64,000 nucleotides of DNA from Leptolyngbyaceae cyanobacterium JSC-12. Its GTDB lineage: Bacteria > Cyanobacteriota > Cyanobacteriia > Leptolyngbyales > Leptolyngbyaceae. The DNA is taken from the NCBI GenBank assembly GCA_000309945.1, contig CM001633.1, forward strand, positions 3,560,199 to 3,624,198, given 5' to 3'. Shown one piece after another: positions 46,012-56,465 of this stretch. Every line of letters starts with the position of its first letter. The first letter of the stretch is position 1. The notes below the pieces were generated by a model. The model was not told the origin of the DNA. It made no database searches and worked only from the letters and a program-made list of their open reading frames with translations. Both the position numbers and the translations under genes were made by a program.

Positions 46012-47889
46012 TTAGTTAACTCTGACGCGGAATCGCACAAAACCAACATTATCGCTAGGCAAGTTAGAAACATTCCCCAAATTAAAAATAATCGCCCCAT
46101 TCGGATTTCTCTGGTCTAGGCAAGAATTGTTGTCAGGCAATGGAGCAAGCGGAGTAAACACCGTGCCCCCTGATACAGCTTCCCGATTTCCCAGACGAAT
46201 AACATTTGTCGCTGGAATTAAAGTTGTACCAGGCGGGATGAGGTCACAAATGTTGACATCAATAACTGGGGCTAAACCACTGGAGAGAAAATATACTGTA
46301 TATTCCACTTCGTCGCCAGTCTGCAGTGGTGCGGTGTTGCTGGCATTGATCAGCCCAATTGGAGCACCCGGTGGATTAAGTTGTACCCATCCAGGCGCAT
46401 TATCATTTATGGTTGTCGGATCATCAACAAACGCAGCAAAGTTATTTCCTGCCAAAGAAACTCCGCCGCGCGTGATGTTGGTAATTCGCTTCACTAAAAG
46501 AAAGGCTCCCTGCCCGGTTGGAGGGAATGGTTCAGGAGGTACTGTTACAGTAGTAAGGTCGTTGTTGTTAGAGGGATTGCCATCACCATCCGGATCAGGG
46601 TTAGCTCCATTGTTAGACTGATCCTGGACACTATCGCCTGTGCTGGTCGTTCCCGTTCCCACTGCAGTGTTCGTATAAGTCTGTGGAAGACTAGGGGGAA
46701 GAATGGTGACGCTAAAGCTCACACTGCCAGTGGCTCCGGCTCCCAGAGTATTCACACCACTCTGCAATAATTGGGTATCTGTGGTGCCATTAAATCCAGG
46801 GTTGACTGTAAATGTTTGGCTCTGGGGTTGGCTAACTGAGACGATCGTAGCATTGGCAAACGTGGTCGCCAAGTTTTCGGTTAGCTGGACATTGCTCAAC
46901 AAATAGGGGTCAGGAATCCCAACAACAGGTGCTAAGTTGGTAGCTGAAACTGTGTAAGGGATGGTAAAAGTTCCGTCTGCATTACGAACCGGGGTACCAG
47001 CTTGTTTCGCTACGCCTAAATTAGGTAAACATTCTCGTAGGCTGATAGCCGTTACTCCAAAGTCGTCTCCAACAATATTCTGGGTTTCATCCACAATCCG
47101 TAATTGTAAGCTTGTTTGTCCAGGACTTGTGGTGAACTGAAATTGCACTGGAACCCACGCCTGGCGAACGTTTGGAATGTTGGGGAATCCAGGAAGGGGG
47201 CTGCCATCTCCTACCACGATCGCATCCGCAGTTTGAACCCCATTAGCCTGAAGACGAATCTGTGGGTCTAAGCCCGGAGCACCAGGCAGCAGCAAGTTAA
47301 AGAAAAGAGCCTCGAAGTTGTAAACTGTGTTGGGAGAAACATTCACCGTTTGACTCCACAAGACAGGTGGTGGAGTACCAGGCGGGGCAGGGGGAATCGT
47401 TGTGGGTTGCCCAGCAGTGTTTAGGCTAGGATTCGAGTACAGGTAAGTTGGAATAGCATCTGGATCCAATCCAACTCGGGTTGCCTCTTCAACAGTTACA
47501 CCTCGCCCACTGACAATTCCCGGTAGAGCATTAGGAATTTGACCACTGTTAAAGCGCTCATCCTGGATGGAAATACCGCCACCACCAAATAAGTTGGCAC
47601 CATCCGCAACATCGGATGGATAGACTGCATCGCCTCGATAAGGTAAGTCACTAAAAAAATCAACAACGGTAGGGACGGGAGCGGGAGGCGTTTGCACACC
47701 CAACCCCGTCCCTGCATTGATGGTAAAGTTACCATTGCGGATTCGGTTCGTCCGGCTTTCTCGGGTTCCAATCGGGCATCCAGTGTTGCCACCAGCGATT
47801 TGGGCACGAGTGGGGAACAAAAAAGGTGGGGAATTAAACAATGCTCCTGCGGAAACCAGACATGTCAAGATTTTCAGGGGGCGATTCAT
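46012..47889 (-). CDS. Exported DUF11-repeat surface protein
   Basis: This 625-residue protein has a signal peptide (residues 1-29, ending PTRAQ). Residues about 30-280 form a beta-rich module with a TVNVSPNTVYNFEALFFN segment. After it come two DUF11-like domains. The first begins LGVAKQAGTPVRNADGTFTI. The second contains PLQTGDEVEYTVYFLSSGLA and ends GFVRFRVRVN. Two acidic, Asn/Asp/Gly-rich linkers lie between. DUF11 proteins are usually extracellular stalk or surface components. It lies 144 bp after the OmpA-like gene, as the last gene of the set. Confidence 0.82.
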   Translation of the reverse strand: MNRPLKILTCLVSAGALFNSPPFLFPTRAQIAGGNTGCPIGTRESRTNRIRNGNFTINAGTGLGVQTPPAPVPTVVDFFSDLPYRGDAVYPSDVADGANLFGGGGISIQDERFNSGQIPNALPGIVSGRGVTVEEATRVGLDPDAIPTYLYSNPSLNTAGQPTTIPPAPPGTPPPVLWSQTVNVSPNTVYNFEALFFNLLLPGAPGLDPQIRLQANGVQTADAIVVGDGSPLPGFPNIPNVRQAWVPVQFQFTTSPGQTSLQLRIVDETQNIVGDDFGVTAISLRECLPNLGVAKQAGTPVRNADGTFTIPYTVSATNLAPVVGIPDPYLLSNVQLTENLATTFANATIVSVSQPQSQTFTVNPGFNGTTDTQLLQSGVNTLGAGATGSVSFSVTILPPSLPQTYTNTAVGTGTTSTGDSVQDQSNNGANPDPDGDGNPSNNNDLTTVTVPPEPFPPTGQGAFLLVKRITNITRGGVSLAGNNFAAFVDDPTTINDNAPGWVQLNPPGAPIGLINASNTAPLQTGDEVEYTVYFLSSGLAPVIDVNICDLIPPGTTLIPATNVIRLGNREAVSGGTVFTPLAPLPDNNSCLDQRNPNGAIIFNLGNVSNLPSDNVGFVRFRVRVN

Positions 47890-48033
47890 CAGGAGTTCTC
47901 ACTTGGCAAGGGGCAAACAGGTCATCGTAGATGCTCATGAAAATTGATGGAATGATTGAACACTAAATGATCGAACATTAATGGAGTTGCGCCTGTGGGA
48001 AGGCGCGATCGCTCCTTTTGGGACAGTCAGCGA

Positions 48034-50145
48034 TTAAGGTTCAATTTGCAGGTCGGTTTCCTGCACAATCACTTCAATATCGCGGGCATCTTTGTAGTCA
48101 ATTTCCACCCGGCGATCGCGGGCATAGTCCAGTTTTGAGCGACCCTGAGTTGCCCGTTGACGTTCACCAAAACTGCGGATTGTCATGCGTTCGTTAGCAA
48201 TGCCTTTACGCAGCAAGTAATTGCGAGCATTCCGTGCCCGTCGTGCCCCCAGATCCAGGTTATAGGTATCACTGGCACGGGGGTCTGTGTGCCCCTGTAA
48301 CTCAATGACGATCGTGGGATTTTCTAGCAAAGCAGCCGCTACTTTGTCTAATACTCTGGCACTGGCAGGGCTGATGAAGTCCTTATCTAGAGCAAAGTGG
48401 ATATTCTTGGGAACCTTCAAGATAATTGGTTGAGGGGCTGGGGGCGGTTCAACAGGGGGTGGCGCAACGGTGACACACTGCGGTGTAGAGGAAGGTGGCT
48501 GGCTGCCAGGAAGGTCTGTAGGAGTACCATCGGCAGCGCGGATGCGCACATTGGGAGCCTGTTCGGAGGTGCCGTAGAGGGGATGCACTGCGATCGCACT
48601 GATCTGGTCACCAACTTTCAAGTCATTCCGGGTCGTACTGAATTCGCCGTTTTCTTTGGTTTCCAGGGTGGCGATCGGCTGGATTAGAGACCCATAGCCA
48701 TTGTCATTGCCACTGACTCGGTACAACTCAACTTGAGAACCTGGATCAGCCTGCCCCAAAATCTCCACTGAAGCAGCCTGTTCAGCAGATCTGCCAGTTT
48801 GCCCCAGCGCCACAAACTCTCGTGTCACAAATTGCGGCGGATTAATCGCAGCATTCCCCGTTTCCAAGCGACGGAAAAAACTGTTGCGGAGTGGATTAGG
48901 ACCATCCCCTTTCTGATAATCAAACACATCCGTATTTTGCTGAGTCACCAGGTCAATGCTGAGTCCTTCCAACCCGACAAAACGGTTAGAAAGGATAGTA
49001 GAACGCTGACTTTCGGGATAAGCCGTCACCACCACGCCAGGACCTGCCTGGTAGCTAATCTGGTTGCCACGCACCGTGTGATTATTGCCCATCAGATAAA
49101 TAGCAGCCCGACGAAAGCGCCTGCCATTATAGGTCACCTGGTTATCACGAATTTCAACCGACCCGGAGGGCTTAAACAGGTAAACACCGCTACCATCATT
49201 GCCACAAATCAGGTTACCTATGATTTGGGATTGGTTAATTTTGCCTTCCAATCGAATCGCATCGGGCATGCCTGCCAGACCATTGCTGGTAATCACGTTT
49301 TCCGTAACTTCCATCTTTTCGGCATTGACGGCAGTGATAATCGCACTCCCCTCGTGGTCGGCAATCCAGTTACGGCGGATGATTGTATTTTCACCATTGA
49401 AGACCGACACCCCAAACGCCGAGCGGTTTCCGGCAGTTCTGGCTGAACCATCTGCTGATGGTGGAATCCCGATCCAATTATTTTCAATGATGGTTCGTTG
49501 AGCTGGGATATCGTCAGCGTAGAAAGGGGAAAAGTTTGCAGGCGTAGGTTGCTTACGAATATCAGGGGGCGGAAAGCGATGAGCAATGAAAATATCTGCT
49601 GGTGGTGTACTGGCAGTATTTTGGTGGTTAGAGGTGAACCCATAGAGGCTCAATCCACGAATCGTGACGTTGTTGGCTTCGACAGTCAAGCCGCGAAACA
49701 CCTCTTTGCCCTCGGCGGGGGTAAGGGCGACCACCGGAATTGGCATTGGCAGTTCATTAATGGCAGAGCGATCGCTCCGATAACCTGGTTGCGTCGTACC
49801 ATCGACTGCCATGCCTTGCACAGCTAGAGGGGGCAGAACGTCTACCAACCGAATGGTTGTTTGATCAGCAGGCAAGTTAAACTCAATGGAAAATCGGCTG
49901 GCAGGGCTAAGTTGGGCCTTCTCCGCATCCGACAGTTTTTCAATTGGAAGTACCCCATTGACAATGGAAATCGCTTCCCGCAAGGTTAAGACGGCATCAG
50001 ATTGAATGATGTCCTGGTTGCTATTAACAACAAGACGAAGCGGTTCCGATGGAGGAATTACAACAGGCAGCGGATCGGCGTAGACGCCAGGAGCGATGCC
50101 CAACAGCATCAGGGAAGTAGTGAACAACAATGGTTTTTGGTTCAT
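48034..50145 (-). CDS. Parallel beta-helix protein with C-terminal OmpA domain
   Basis: This 703-residue exported protein has a signal peptide (cleavage after VYA, residue about 23). Residues about 150-420 look like a right-handed beta-helix, with repeating units such as NVTIRGLSLYGF, RTIIENNWIG, NTIIRRNWIADHEG and SVEIRDNQVTYNG. A carboxypeptidase-like beta module follows. Residues about 575-690 are an OmpA-like peptidoglycan-binding domain (VIELQGHTDPRASDTYNLDL, RSKLDYARDRRVEIDY). The start overlaps the preceding gene's stop by four bases (ATGA), showing coupling. It may anchor the surface assembly to peptidoglycan. Confidence 0.85.
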   Translation of the reverse strand: MNQKPLLFTTSLMLLGIAPGVYADPLPVVIPPSEPLRLVVNSNQDIIQSDAVLTLREAISIVNGVLPIEKLSDAEKAQLSPASRFSIEFNLPADQTTIRLVDVLPPLAVQGMAVDGTTQPGYRSDRSAINELPMPIPVVALTPAEGKEVFRGLTVEANNVTIRGLSLYGFTSNHQNTASTPPADIFIAHRFPPPDIRKQPTPANFSPFYADDIPAQRTIIENNWIGIPPSADGSARTAGNRSAFGVSVFNGENTIIRRNWIADHEGSAIITAVNAEKMEVTENVITSNGLAGMPDAIRLEGKINQSQIIGNLICGNDGSGVYLFKPSGSVEIRDNQVTYNGRRFRRAAIYLMGNNHTVRGNQISYQAGPGVVVTAYPESQRSTILSNRFVGLEGLSIDLVTQQNTDVFDYQKGDGPNPLRNSFFRRLETGNAAINPPQFVTREFVALGQTGRSAEQAASVEILGQADPGSQVELYRVSGNDNGYGSLIQPIATLETKENGEFSTTRNDLKVGDQISAIAVHPLYGTSEQAPNVRIRAADGTPTDLPGSQPPSSTPQCVTVAPPPVEPPPAPQPIILKVPKNIHFALDKDFISPASARVLDKVAAALLENPTIVIELQGHTDPRASDTYNLDLGARRARNARNYLLRKGIANERMTIRSFGERQRATQGRSKLDYARDRRVEIDYKDARDIEVIVQETDLQIEP

Positions 50146-53100
50146 TGCGCGGTGCCTTCTAGTTCTGGCTGAGCTGGCACGGAGGATTGTGCAGATGTGG
50201 GAGGAGTGGGTGCGGTACCACTGGGCTGAGTTGCCAGGGGTTTCACCAGCGATTCTTGTTGCTGAGGTGGGGCCACTTTGCGATCAGGGAGGCTAATGCC
50301 AAAGCCACTCAAAAGCTGATCAAGCTTCAACGTCAGGGTGACGTAAACCCCATCTTTGGTGCGGTTCAGGTCGCGATCATTGGCGCTACCAAAGTTGTAG
50401 CCAAGCGCCACCCGCAAATTGGGATTAAGGTAATAACCCAATTCCGCAGCCAAACCAACTTCGTCGAAATTGACGATAGACTGGCTGATCCAGCGTACTT
50501 CAGCCGCTGCATCCCAGCGGAAGCCAAAGCGGTAGGCAGCACGAAACTGCCCCAATGTGATAGCGTTTGTGCCCAGTAAATCTCTTGCCAGGTAAGACCT
50601 GGTGCTACGAAGCGCAAATTTACCATAGAATTCCCAGCGCCAGTTCGGGGCATAAATCGCTTCCAGGGCAAACAGGTGCACATTTGACCCCGTGCCACTA
50701 CCAATCAAGATGGTGTCAGGCGTTGTAGAGGGGTTCTGGCGATATTCATAGCGCAGCAGGGCGTTGAACTTATCATCGGCTGGGTTACGGTAAGCTAAAC
50801 CGACTTTGAGGTTGATAGTGTCTGCCAGTCCAGAGTCGGACAGAAGTTGATTGGCAAAGTTGGCTTGCTGGAAACGCCCTAACACTGTTAAAGAGGGAGA
50901 AAGCTTACCAGCTGCGGAAGCAGAAATCACCATCGTATCGTTACTGCCATCCCCATCCCGATACTCAAACCGTCCACTGGCTTTAAAGTTGGGGTTGTCG
51001 GTGTAGTCTAACCCAATAACGTAGCTGTTGTAGGAAGAGAGTCCAAGCGCTGATGCACTTTGCCCAGGTGCCAAAGGCTGGCGAAACTGCTGTCCAGCCG
51101 CTGTATAAGCGAAAAGATCGGTCGCAACTCGCTCATAACCCAAGTTAAGCCGCAAGCCTGGAGCCAGCAGTACTCGGTGATTTAAGCCTAATGCAGATTG
51201 GCTCGACCAGCCATTTACTCCATTGAGGATGGAGTAGCGGCTAGTGAAAGTCGTGTCATCAGACAGGCGCTTGTCGGAAATGATATCCAGGCTAGTGAAA
51301 GAATTGGCGTTAATTTCGCTGGTACGTTCAACAAATTGCTGGGCGAGGCGAACGGTGACATCAGGAGAAGCAATCCAGTCCAGCCCAACAGTAGTACGGT
51401 TGGGATAAAGGGGGTCAGAGTCACCCAAGTTACGCTCGTCCTGCACTCGGAAAATCAGATCTTTGAGGATCGGAAAATTCAGGCGTGAAATCAGTTGGTT
51501 GCTGTCTTCTTCCAACCGATTGGGCAGAACGCGATCCTGGCGAGAGCGCCGCACCCAATCAAGTCCTAGCTCTACCGGACCAACTTTTTGACTGATGCCT
51601 GCCTTGAAGGTGGTTTGGCTATTATCCACGCGACTCCCCGGAATTGGTTCGCGGGTGGGGTTAAACAGGTCGCCGAAGCCAGTGGTTGCCAGGGCCGGAA
51701 GCCCCCGTGCGGCTGGCGCGATGCCAAAATTAATTTCTCGATCAAACTGAACCCGTGCTTGAGTGGTAGAACCCAGACGAGCACTGAGTTCGGCTCCGTA
51801 CCGGGTTTGTCCAGGTGTGAAGCTGGTTGTGGCGTTGTTGGTAAAGCCTGTTTCCACAGAGCGGTAGTAGGCTCGTCCAAACATTCCTGGCGTAATTGAG
51901 CCAAATAGCTCGAAACGATAGGCATAGCCACCAATATCCCCCCGAAAAACAGAGTCAAAGTCAGAGCGGGCAACTTCTGCAACAAACTGAGCATCTTTAC
52001 CCAGGTTGACCATAACATCACCGCCGTAGACCTCTAGGCGCTGATCACCCTGGTCTTCTCGCAGATAGGTAAAGCCTGCCCAGATTTCTCGTCCCAGTTC
52101 GCGGGAGAAATTGTATTGTGCCCGTCCGGCGTAGAGTCTACCGCCATCTTCCAGACTGTCATACTGGTATGTAGCCACAATTTGCCGTCTAAGAGTGCGC
52201 CCAAACGGATCAAATTCCAATGCGTTAATGTTGCGCCGGAAGAGGACTGCACCGCGATCGTAGTCAATTTCGTAGTCAATGCCGCGATATAACGGTTTAC
52301 GCTCAATCACTGTACCAGGGCGTAGTAGCTCTTCTGTTTCCAGGAAGAGGTTTTCGCTGCCTGCGATGACTAAGCGACGGGACAGGAAATAATAACCACT
52401 GGTACCGTTGGGCGCGATCGCATCTCGCTGAAACCCACTGATGTTATTGGCATACGCCATCGTGATCTGCAAATCACCCAGGTTGTAATTTGCCTTAAAA
52501 CCATGCAGTTGGCGAGTCGTAGCAGTATAAAACTGGGAAGCACGGGCGAACTCCTGAGTAGTGTAATCTCCCCACATTGCATAGTCCGATCCAGCACCAA
52601 CGACAGGTGAGGTTCGCTCAATCTTGAAATAGACGCTATCAATGGATGGGGTCAGATAATCTACCGTAGAGCTATCACCATAGGTAGGGTAAACTTGGTC
52701 GCAAAACTGAGGATCACGGAATAAACGGGTTGCCCCAGAACAATCTTCGTTCAGGGCACGCTGATTGTTGAAGGCTCCAGTAAATAACCACTCCCCAATC
52801 CGTCCACTAGCAAAAGCCGCCGTGCTAAAGTCCACCCGATACCCCTGATCCAATAAACTTGGACGCAGGAAATTTTCAAAGCTGTTGTAGTAATCAAGCC
52901 CAGCTTGCCCAAATCGCAAATTTACCTGACCTGACAAAATAAACGGACGCAGGTTAGTAATGAACTCAGCCTGAGTGTAGGTTTCGAGCGTTTTGTCGTA
53001 GGGATTTTGGGTAACGAAGGATGGTTGATTACTAGGTGGATAGGGCAGATTGGTGGGCTTTTCTACCGGAGTAATGGATGGAAACGGAGCATTGGTTGGC

Positions 53101-54020
53101 TTTTTCAGTTCATCTGGGGTTACTAGCTCGTGACGATCAACCGCAGCCCGAATCCGTACCATCTGTGGCTCAAGACTGGATTGTAATTGCGCCCTGAACT
53201 TCCCATTTTTCGCCAACACCTGGAAACCAGGGCGGTCTTTATTGTAGTCTGCACCAACAAATTTGCCCGCGCTGGCAGTCAGGGTTACTACGGCATCTTT
53301 CGCAATTGGTTGACCCACTTCATCCAAAATCTGTCCTTCAACTGTCAGTGCCGATCGCCCATCCGCAGGAACCCGGCTTTCCTGAAACGGGAGAAACTCG
53401 ATCTTGGCAGCAGTTTCCTTCACAGTAACCGTCACACTGACAGGAGCACTCCCCTCTGCCTGCACCGTTAGCGTATTCACTCCAGACTTTAGCGGGATCT
53501 GATACCAGACCTGAGTGGTCTGGTTGGTTGCAGCATCAGCTTGTTTTTGCGTAGAAGTGGTGGAACTGAGGGGCTGCTCGTTTACTAAAACCTGCACATT
53601 GGTTCCCGTCACATACCGCACCACCAAATCAGTGGATTTTTGCGAGGTCACTACCTCTTTCGGCGTCAGGATCTGAATTGTCGTTGCTGGTTCAGCCTGA
53701 CTCACTTGAGTCGTCTCGGGAGAGGCAGTTGGTGATGGTGATGTATCTTGTCCAGAAGCTAGCTCCAGTTGGGTCACCAACTTGGGCGAAGTCTGACTAG
53801 AAACCGTAGAGTTAACATCATCACTGAGAAAGTTTAATTCTTGATTTCTGGCAGTTGCTGATGAACTCAGTTCACTCGTGCGCTCTGAGAAAGTGCTATT
53901 GGACTGAGAGCGTTCGGTGGTTGCGGGAAACCCGTCATCAGCATAGACAACTGTCACTACTCCGACAGATCCCAAAAGGGTAGTAAGGAAGCTCAGATGA
54001 GCAATTGAAGATTTCCACAT
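50142..54020 (-). CDS. Very large outer-membrane beta-barrel protein with Ig-like N-terminus
   Basis: This 1292-residue protein has a signal peptide (to about residue 28) and a Ser/Thr-rich linker. An Ig-like module (VLVNEQPLSSTTS ... SGVNTLTVQAEG) comes next. It is followed by an invasin-like bacterial Ig domain (VPADGRSALTVEGQILDEVG). From about residue 350 to 1250 it is built of amphipathic beta-strands with aromatic girdles, for example RVALGYNFGSANDRDLNRT. That suggests a large barrel, or two. The barrel is followed by a Pro/Gln-rich tail, so the usual C-terminal aromatic residue is absent. No TonB box or plug is recognised. The start lies 2 bp after the stop of the preceding gene. Confidence 0.78.
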   Translation of the reverse strand: MWKSSIAHLSFLTTLLGSVGVVTVVYADDGFPATTERSQSNSTFSERTSELSSSATARNQELNFLSDDVNSTVSSQTSPKLVTQLELASGQDTSPSPTASPETTQVSQAEPATTIQILTPKEVVTSQKSTDLVVRYVTGTNVQVLVNEQPLSSTTSTQKQADAATNQTTQVWYQIPLKSGVNTLTVQAEGSAPVSVTVTVKETAAKIEFLPFQESRVPADGRSALTVEGQILDEVGQPIAKDAVVTLTASAGKFVGADYNKDRPGFQVLAKNGKFRAQLQSSLEPQMVRIRAAVDRHELVTPDELKKPTNAPFPSITPVEKPTNLPYPPSNQPSFVTQNPYDKTLETYTQAEFITNLRPFILSGQVNLRFGQAGLDYYNSFENFLRPSLLDQGYRVDFSTAAFASGRIGEWLFTGAFNNQRALNEDCSGATRLFRDPQFCDQVYPTYGDSSTVDYLTPSIDSVYFKIERTSPVVGAGSDYAMWGDYTTQEFARASQFYTATTRQLHGFKANYNLGDLQITMAYANNISGFQRDAIAPNGTSGYYFLSRRLVIAGSENLFLETEELLRPGTVIERKPLYRGIDYEIDYDRGAVLFRRNINALEFDPFGRTLRRQIVATYQYDSLEDGGRLYAGRAQYNFSRELGREIWAGFTYLREDQGDQRLEVYGGDVMVNLGKDAQFVAEVARSDFDSVFRGDIGGYAYRFELFGSITPGMFGRAYYRSVETGFTNNATTSFTPGQTRYGAELSARLGSTTQARVQFDREINFGIAPAARGLPALATTGFGDLFNPTREPIPGSRVDNSQTTFKAGISQKVGPVELGLDWVRRSRQDRVLPNRLEEDSNQLISRLNFPILKDLIFRVQDERNLGDSDPLYPNRTTVGLDWIASPDVTVRLAQQFVERTSEINANSFTSLDIISDKRLSDDTTFTSRYSILNGVNGWSSQSALGLNHRVLLAPGLRLNLGYERVATDLFAYTAAGQQFRQPLAPGQSASALGLSSYNSYVIGLDYTDNPNFKASGRFEYRDGDGSNDTMVISASAAGKLSPSLTVLGRFQQANFANQLLSDSGLADTINLKVGLAYRNPADDKFNALLRYEYRQNPSTTPDTILIGSGTGSNVHLFALEAIYAPNWRWEFYGKFALRSTRSYLARDLLGTNAITLGQFRAAYRFGFRWDAAAEVRWISQSIVNFDEVGLAAELGYYLNPNLRVALGYNFGSANDRDLNRTKDGVYVTLTLKLDQLLSGFGISLPDRKVAPPQQQESLVKPLATQPSGTAPTPPTSAQSSVPAQPELEGTAQ

Positions 54021-54022
54021 AG

Positions 54023-54988
54023 CTATTGCTGACCCTCCCTAAAGCTCGGTGTCACGGCAAAGTTCATTCGAGCCAATCCTCCTGGAGCCAGCTTCACCAG
54101 ACGGGATGGTGAATTCGCTTCGATCCGGTAAAGGTTAGGAGCAAGCGTATAGCCTGGCAAACTGGTCAAGTCCAGGGTTCCAGTCCTATTTCCAGCGATC
54201 GCGAAGGGTAATGAAAACAGCCCATTCGCATCAGTTGTCACTCGATTACCGTCGTCCATAAAGATCACAGCATTCGGCACACCCGGTTCACCCGGTTGTT
54301 GCTCACCGTCGTAGTTCTTATCCACAAACACTCGCCCGATAATCGTGCCGCAGTCTGACAGAATCCCAGGACGAATTCTCAACAAATGTGTCGCATTGTT
54401 ACTCACAACTTCACCACCTGCTGGATTTCTGGCACGAGCAACTGCCAGGTTACGTCCAGAGCCACGAACTGCATCGGGAGTTAGCAGTGCTCCGTAGGCA
54501 ATGGTTAAAGTCTGCTGGGGTGCCAAACTGGGATAAGTAAAGGTGACAACCTGACCGTTCACCGTTACTCCAGAAAGATTAACAGGAGTGCTGGGTCCAC
54601 CTGCCGTGCTGAGTGAGGCGCGGGCGGAGTTGTTGACGTAGCGCAAACCCAAAGGCAATGTGTCAGTCACCACTAAATTTGTCAACGTGCTGCTTCCGGA
54701 ATTCTTGATCAACAGACGGTAAATAGTGGTGTCACCTGGCTCTGCAGCACCGCGATCGCCCACCTTAATGATTTCCAGCCGTTCAGCAACTAGTGGAACA
54801 GTCACAGTGTTCGAGCGCACCGTCTGGAATGGTCCACCGGGCGTTCCTCGAAAGTTAGCTGTGGCAGTGTTGGGAATAATCGTTTGGGCAATCGCAGAAA
54901 GCCCATGGAAACTCAAGCCACCTACTGCCAGCGCAAACGATATGCGCCTTAGATGCTTGAGTCCCAACAGTGTTGTTGGAGAACTCAT
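54023..54988 (-). CDS. Exported DUF11 plus SdrD_B-like domain protein
   Basis: This 321-residue protein has a signal peptide (residues 1-34, ending GLSAIAQ). A DUF11 domain runs about 60-205 (AEPGDTTIYRLLIKNSGSST, LVVTDTLPLGLRYVNNSARA). An SdrD_B/carboxypeptidase-like domain follows from about 214, beginning GTIIGRVFVDKNYDGEQQPG; DKNYDG resembles a calcium-binding loop. It is the first gene of the four-gene minus-strand set, 2 bp before the large barrel gene. A role as the external part of that assembly is inferred. Confidence 0.85.
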   Translation of the reverse strand: MSSPTTLLGLKHLRRISFALAVGGLSFHGLSAIAQTIIPNTATANFRGTPGGPFQTVRSNTVTVPLVAERLEIIKVGDRGAAEPGDTTIYRLLIKNSGSSTLTNLVVTDTLPLGLRYVNNSARASLSTAGGPSTPVNLSGVTVNGQVVTFTYPSLAPQQTLTIAYGALLTPDAVRGSGRNLAVARARNPAGGEVVSNNATHLLRIRPGILSDCGTIIGRVFVDKNYDGEQQPGEPGVPNAVIFMDDGNRVTTDANGLFSLPFAIAGNRTGTLDLTSLPGYTLAPNLYRIEANSPSRLVKLAPGGLARMNFAVTPSFREGQQ

Positions 54989-55315
54989 CCAAAAGCTCAG
55001 AAAGTATTCAAAGGTCTACAGTGTGGAGCTCACTTTTGGAGACGAGACCAGCAACTAGGTTTTCTGGCTAGTACTCTAAGCAACAAGCGAATAAGCGAAT
55101 AAACAAAAATCACGGACAAATCAATCAAACAGTCGATCAAAGAACCCGTGAGATTACGGGCATGATCAAAACTGTAGCAAGCAGTAAGCAAGAATCCTAC
55201 AGGCGATATTCTACTACCACCAGATAACAGGGATGCACCAGATAGAGGTTACCGTACCTTCTCCACTGACACAGAGTCAAGCCTTGAAGAAAATTCAACA
55301 GAGTTTCTGAGGGCT
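54989..55315. other. Promoter region of the surface-protein operon
   Basis: This 327-bp gap lies upstream of the four-gene operon and downstream of trpA. A short direct repeat, AAGCGAAT, occurs twice in tandem at about 55085-55100. No terminator hairpin for trpA is clear. Confidence 0.5.
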
Positions 55316-56116
55316 TTAGTTGAGGGCGATCGCACTCTTCAGACTCCGACAAAAATCAGTAATTTCGCGGAGTCCTTTATCTGGAGTATCCTCTGCTAAA
55401 CGCTTCACAAACGCACTGCCAACAATTGCTGCATCGGCTCCCCATGCCATTACCTGACGAGCATGTTCTGGCTGAGAGATACCAAATCCTACGCCAATTG
55501 GCTTATCTGTCACTCCCCGTAGTTCAACTAGCAGATCTCTTACGCGGGATTCCAACTGAGTTCGCATTCCAGTGACTCCGGTCGTACTGACCAGGTAAAT
55601 GAAACCTTGGGAGTGTTCCGCGATCGCAGCAATCCGCTCACGAGGGGTCGTAGGAGCAACCAATAAAATCACTTCAACCCCATACTTCTGCGCAGGTTGA
55701 AGCAAAATTTCAGCTTCCTCAAGTGGTAAATCAGGCACAACTAAGCCCTTGACGCCAGCCACCGCGATTGCTTGCAAAAATGGCTCAATCCCCCGATTTA
55801 AAATGGGGTTGTAATAAGTAAACAGAATAATCGGCGATCGCAACCCTGGGCTAACTCGTTGCACCATCTCCAACACCGCCTCAAGCCGCGTCCCTCGCTG
55901 CAGCGCCCGAGTAGCCGCCGCCTGGATTACAGGTCCGTCGGCTAATGGGTCCGAGTAAGGAACTCCCAGTTCAATTAAATCGGCACCATTCTCATCCAAA
56001 ACCTTCAGCGCCTGTTCAGTCGTTGCCAAATCTGGATCACCCGCCGTGATAAATGGAATCAAGGCACAACGAGCATGGCTCCGCAAATGCTCAAAGCATT
56101 GGGAAACAGAAGTCAT
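55316..56116 (-). CDS. trpA: Tryptophan synthase alpha subunit (TrpA)
   Basis: TrpA cleaves indole-3-glycerol phosphate to indole, which passes to TrpB. The protein is 266 residues. Conserved features are [20 protein letters not shown], the catalytic Glu and Asp in [19 protein letters not shown], and the phosphate-binding segments [15 protein letters not shown] and [12 protein letters not shown]. It follows the ndhL-DUF3007 pair on the same strand by 28 bp, an arrangement I believe is common in cyanobacteria. Confidence 0.96.
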   Translation of the reverse strand: MTSVSQCFEHLRSHARCALIPFITAGDPDLATTEQALKVLDENGADLIELGVPYSDPLADGPVIQAAATRALQRGTRLEAVLEMVQRVSPGLRSPIILFTYYNPILNRGIEPFLQAIAVAGVKGLVVPDLPLEEAEILLQPAQKYGVEVILLVAPTTPRERIAAIAEHSQGFIYLVSTTGVTGMRTQLESRVRDLLVELRGVTDKPIGVGFGISQPEHARQVMAWGADAAIVGSAFVKRLAEDTPDKGLREITDFCRSLKSAIALN

Positions 56117-56144
56117 GGTTTTCTATGTAATTCCTAAAATCTCA

Positions 56145-56465
56145 TCATTGCGTTGACTTAGAAACGGCATTTTCTGCTTCAACTTCTGCTTGAAGTGCCG
56201 CCAGTTCCTCTGGAGTTAGCTCTTCAAGTCGTTTCTGCAATATAGCCTCTTCATAGTCACGACGTTGCTGATGATACGTCATTGAGCCTGTCACTGCTCG
56301 AAAAACGTAAGTCAACAGCCACCCAACTAACCCACCAACCAATAGAGCCTGCGCCCAAATGCCAGCATGAATGCTGTCTAAACCAGCCACCTGAAGTAAT
56401 ACAAAGGCAATCCCACCTGCTGCGAGAACACCGACACCAATACCAATGACATCAATTCGACGCAT
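56145..56465 (-). CDS. DUF3007 membrane protein
   Basis: This 106-residue protein has two hydrophobic segments (about 5-25 and 38-57) and a charged C-terminal helix, RRDYEEAILQKRLEELTPEE. It matches the cyanobacterial/plastid DUF3007 family. Function unknown. Its start directly abuts the ndhL stop, which suggests joint translation with NdhL and perhaps a role around the NDH-1 complex; this is inference. Confidence 0.85.
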   Translation of the reverse strand: MRRIDVIGIGVGVLAAGGIAFVLLQVAGLDSIHAGIWAQALLVGGLVGWLLTYVFRAVTGSMTYHQQRRDYEEAILQKRLEELTPEELAALQAEVEAENAVSKSTQ

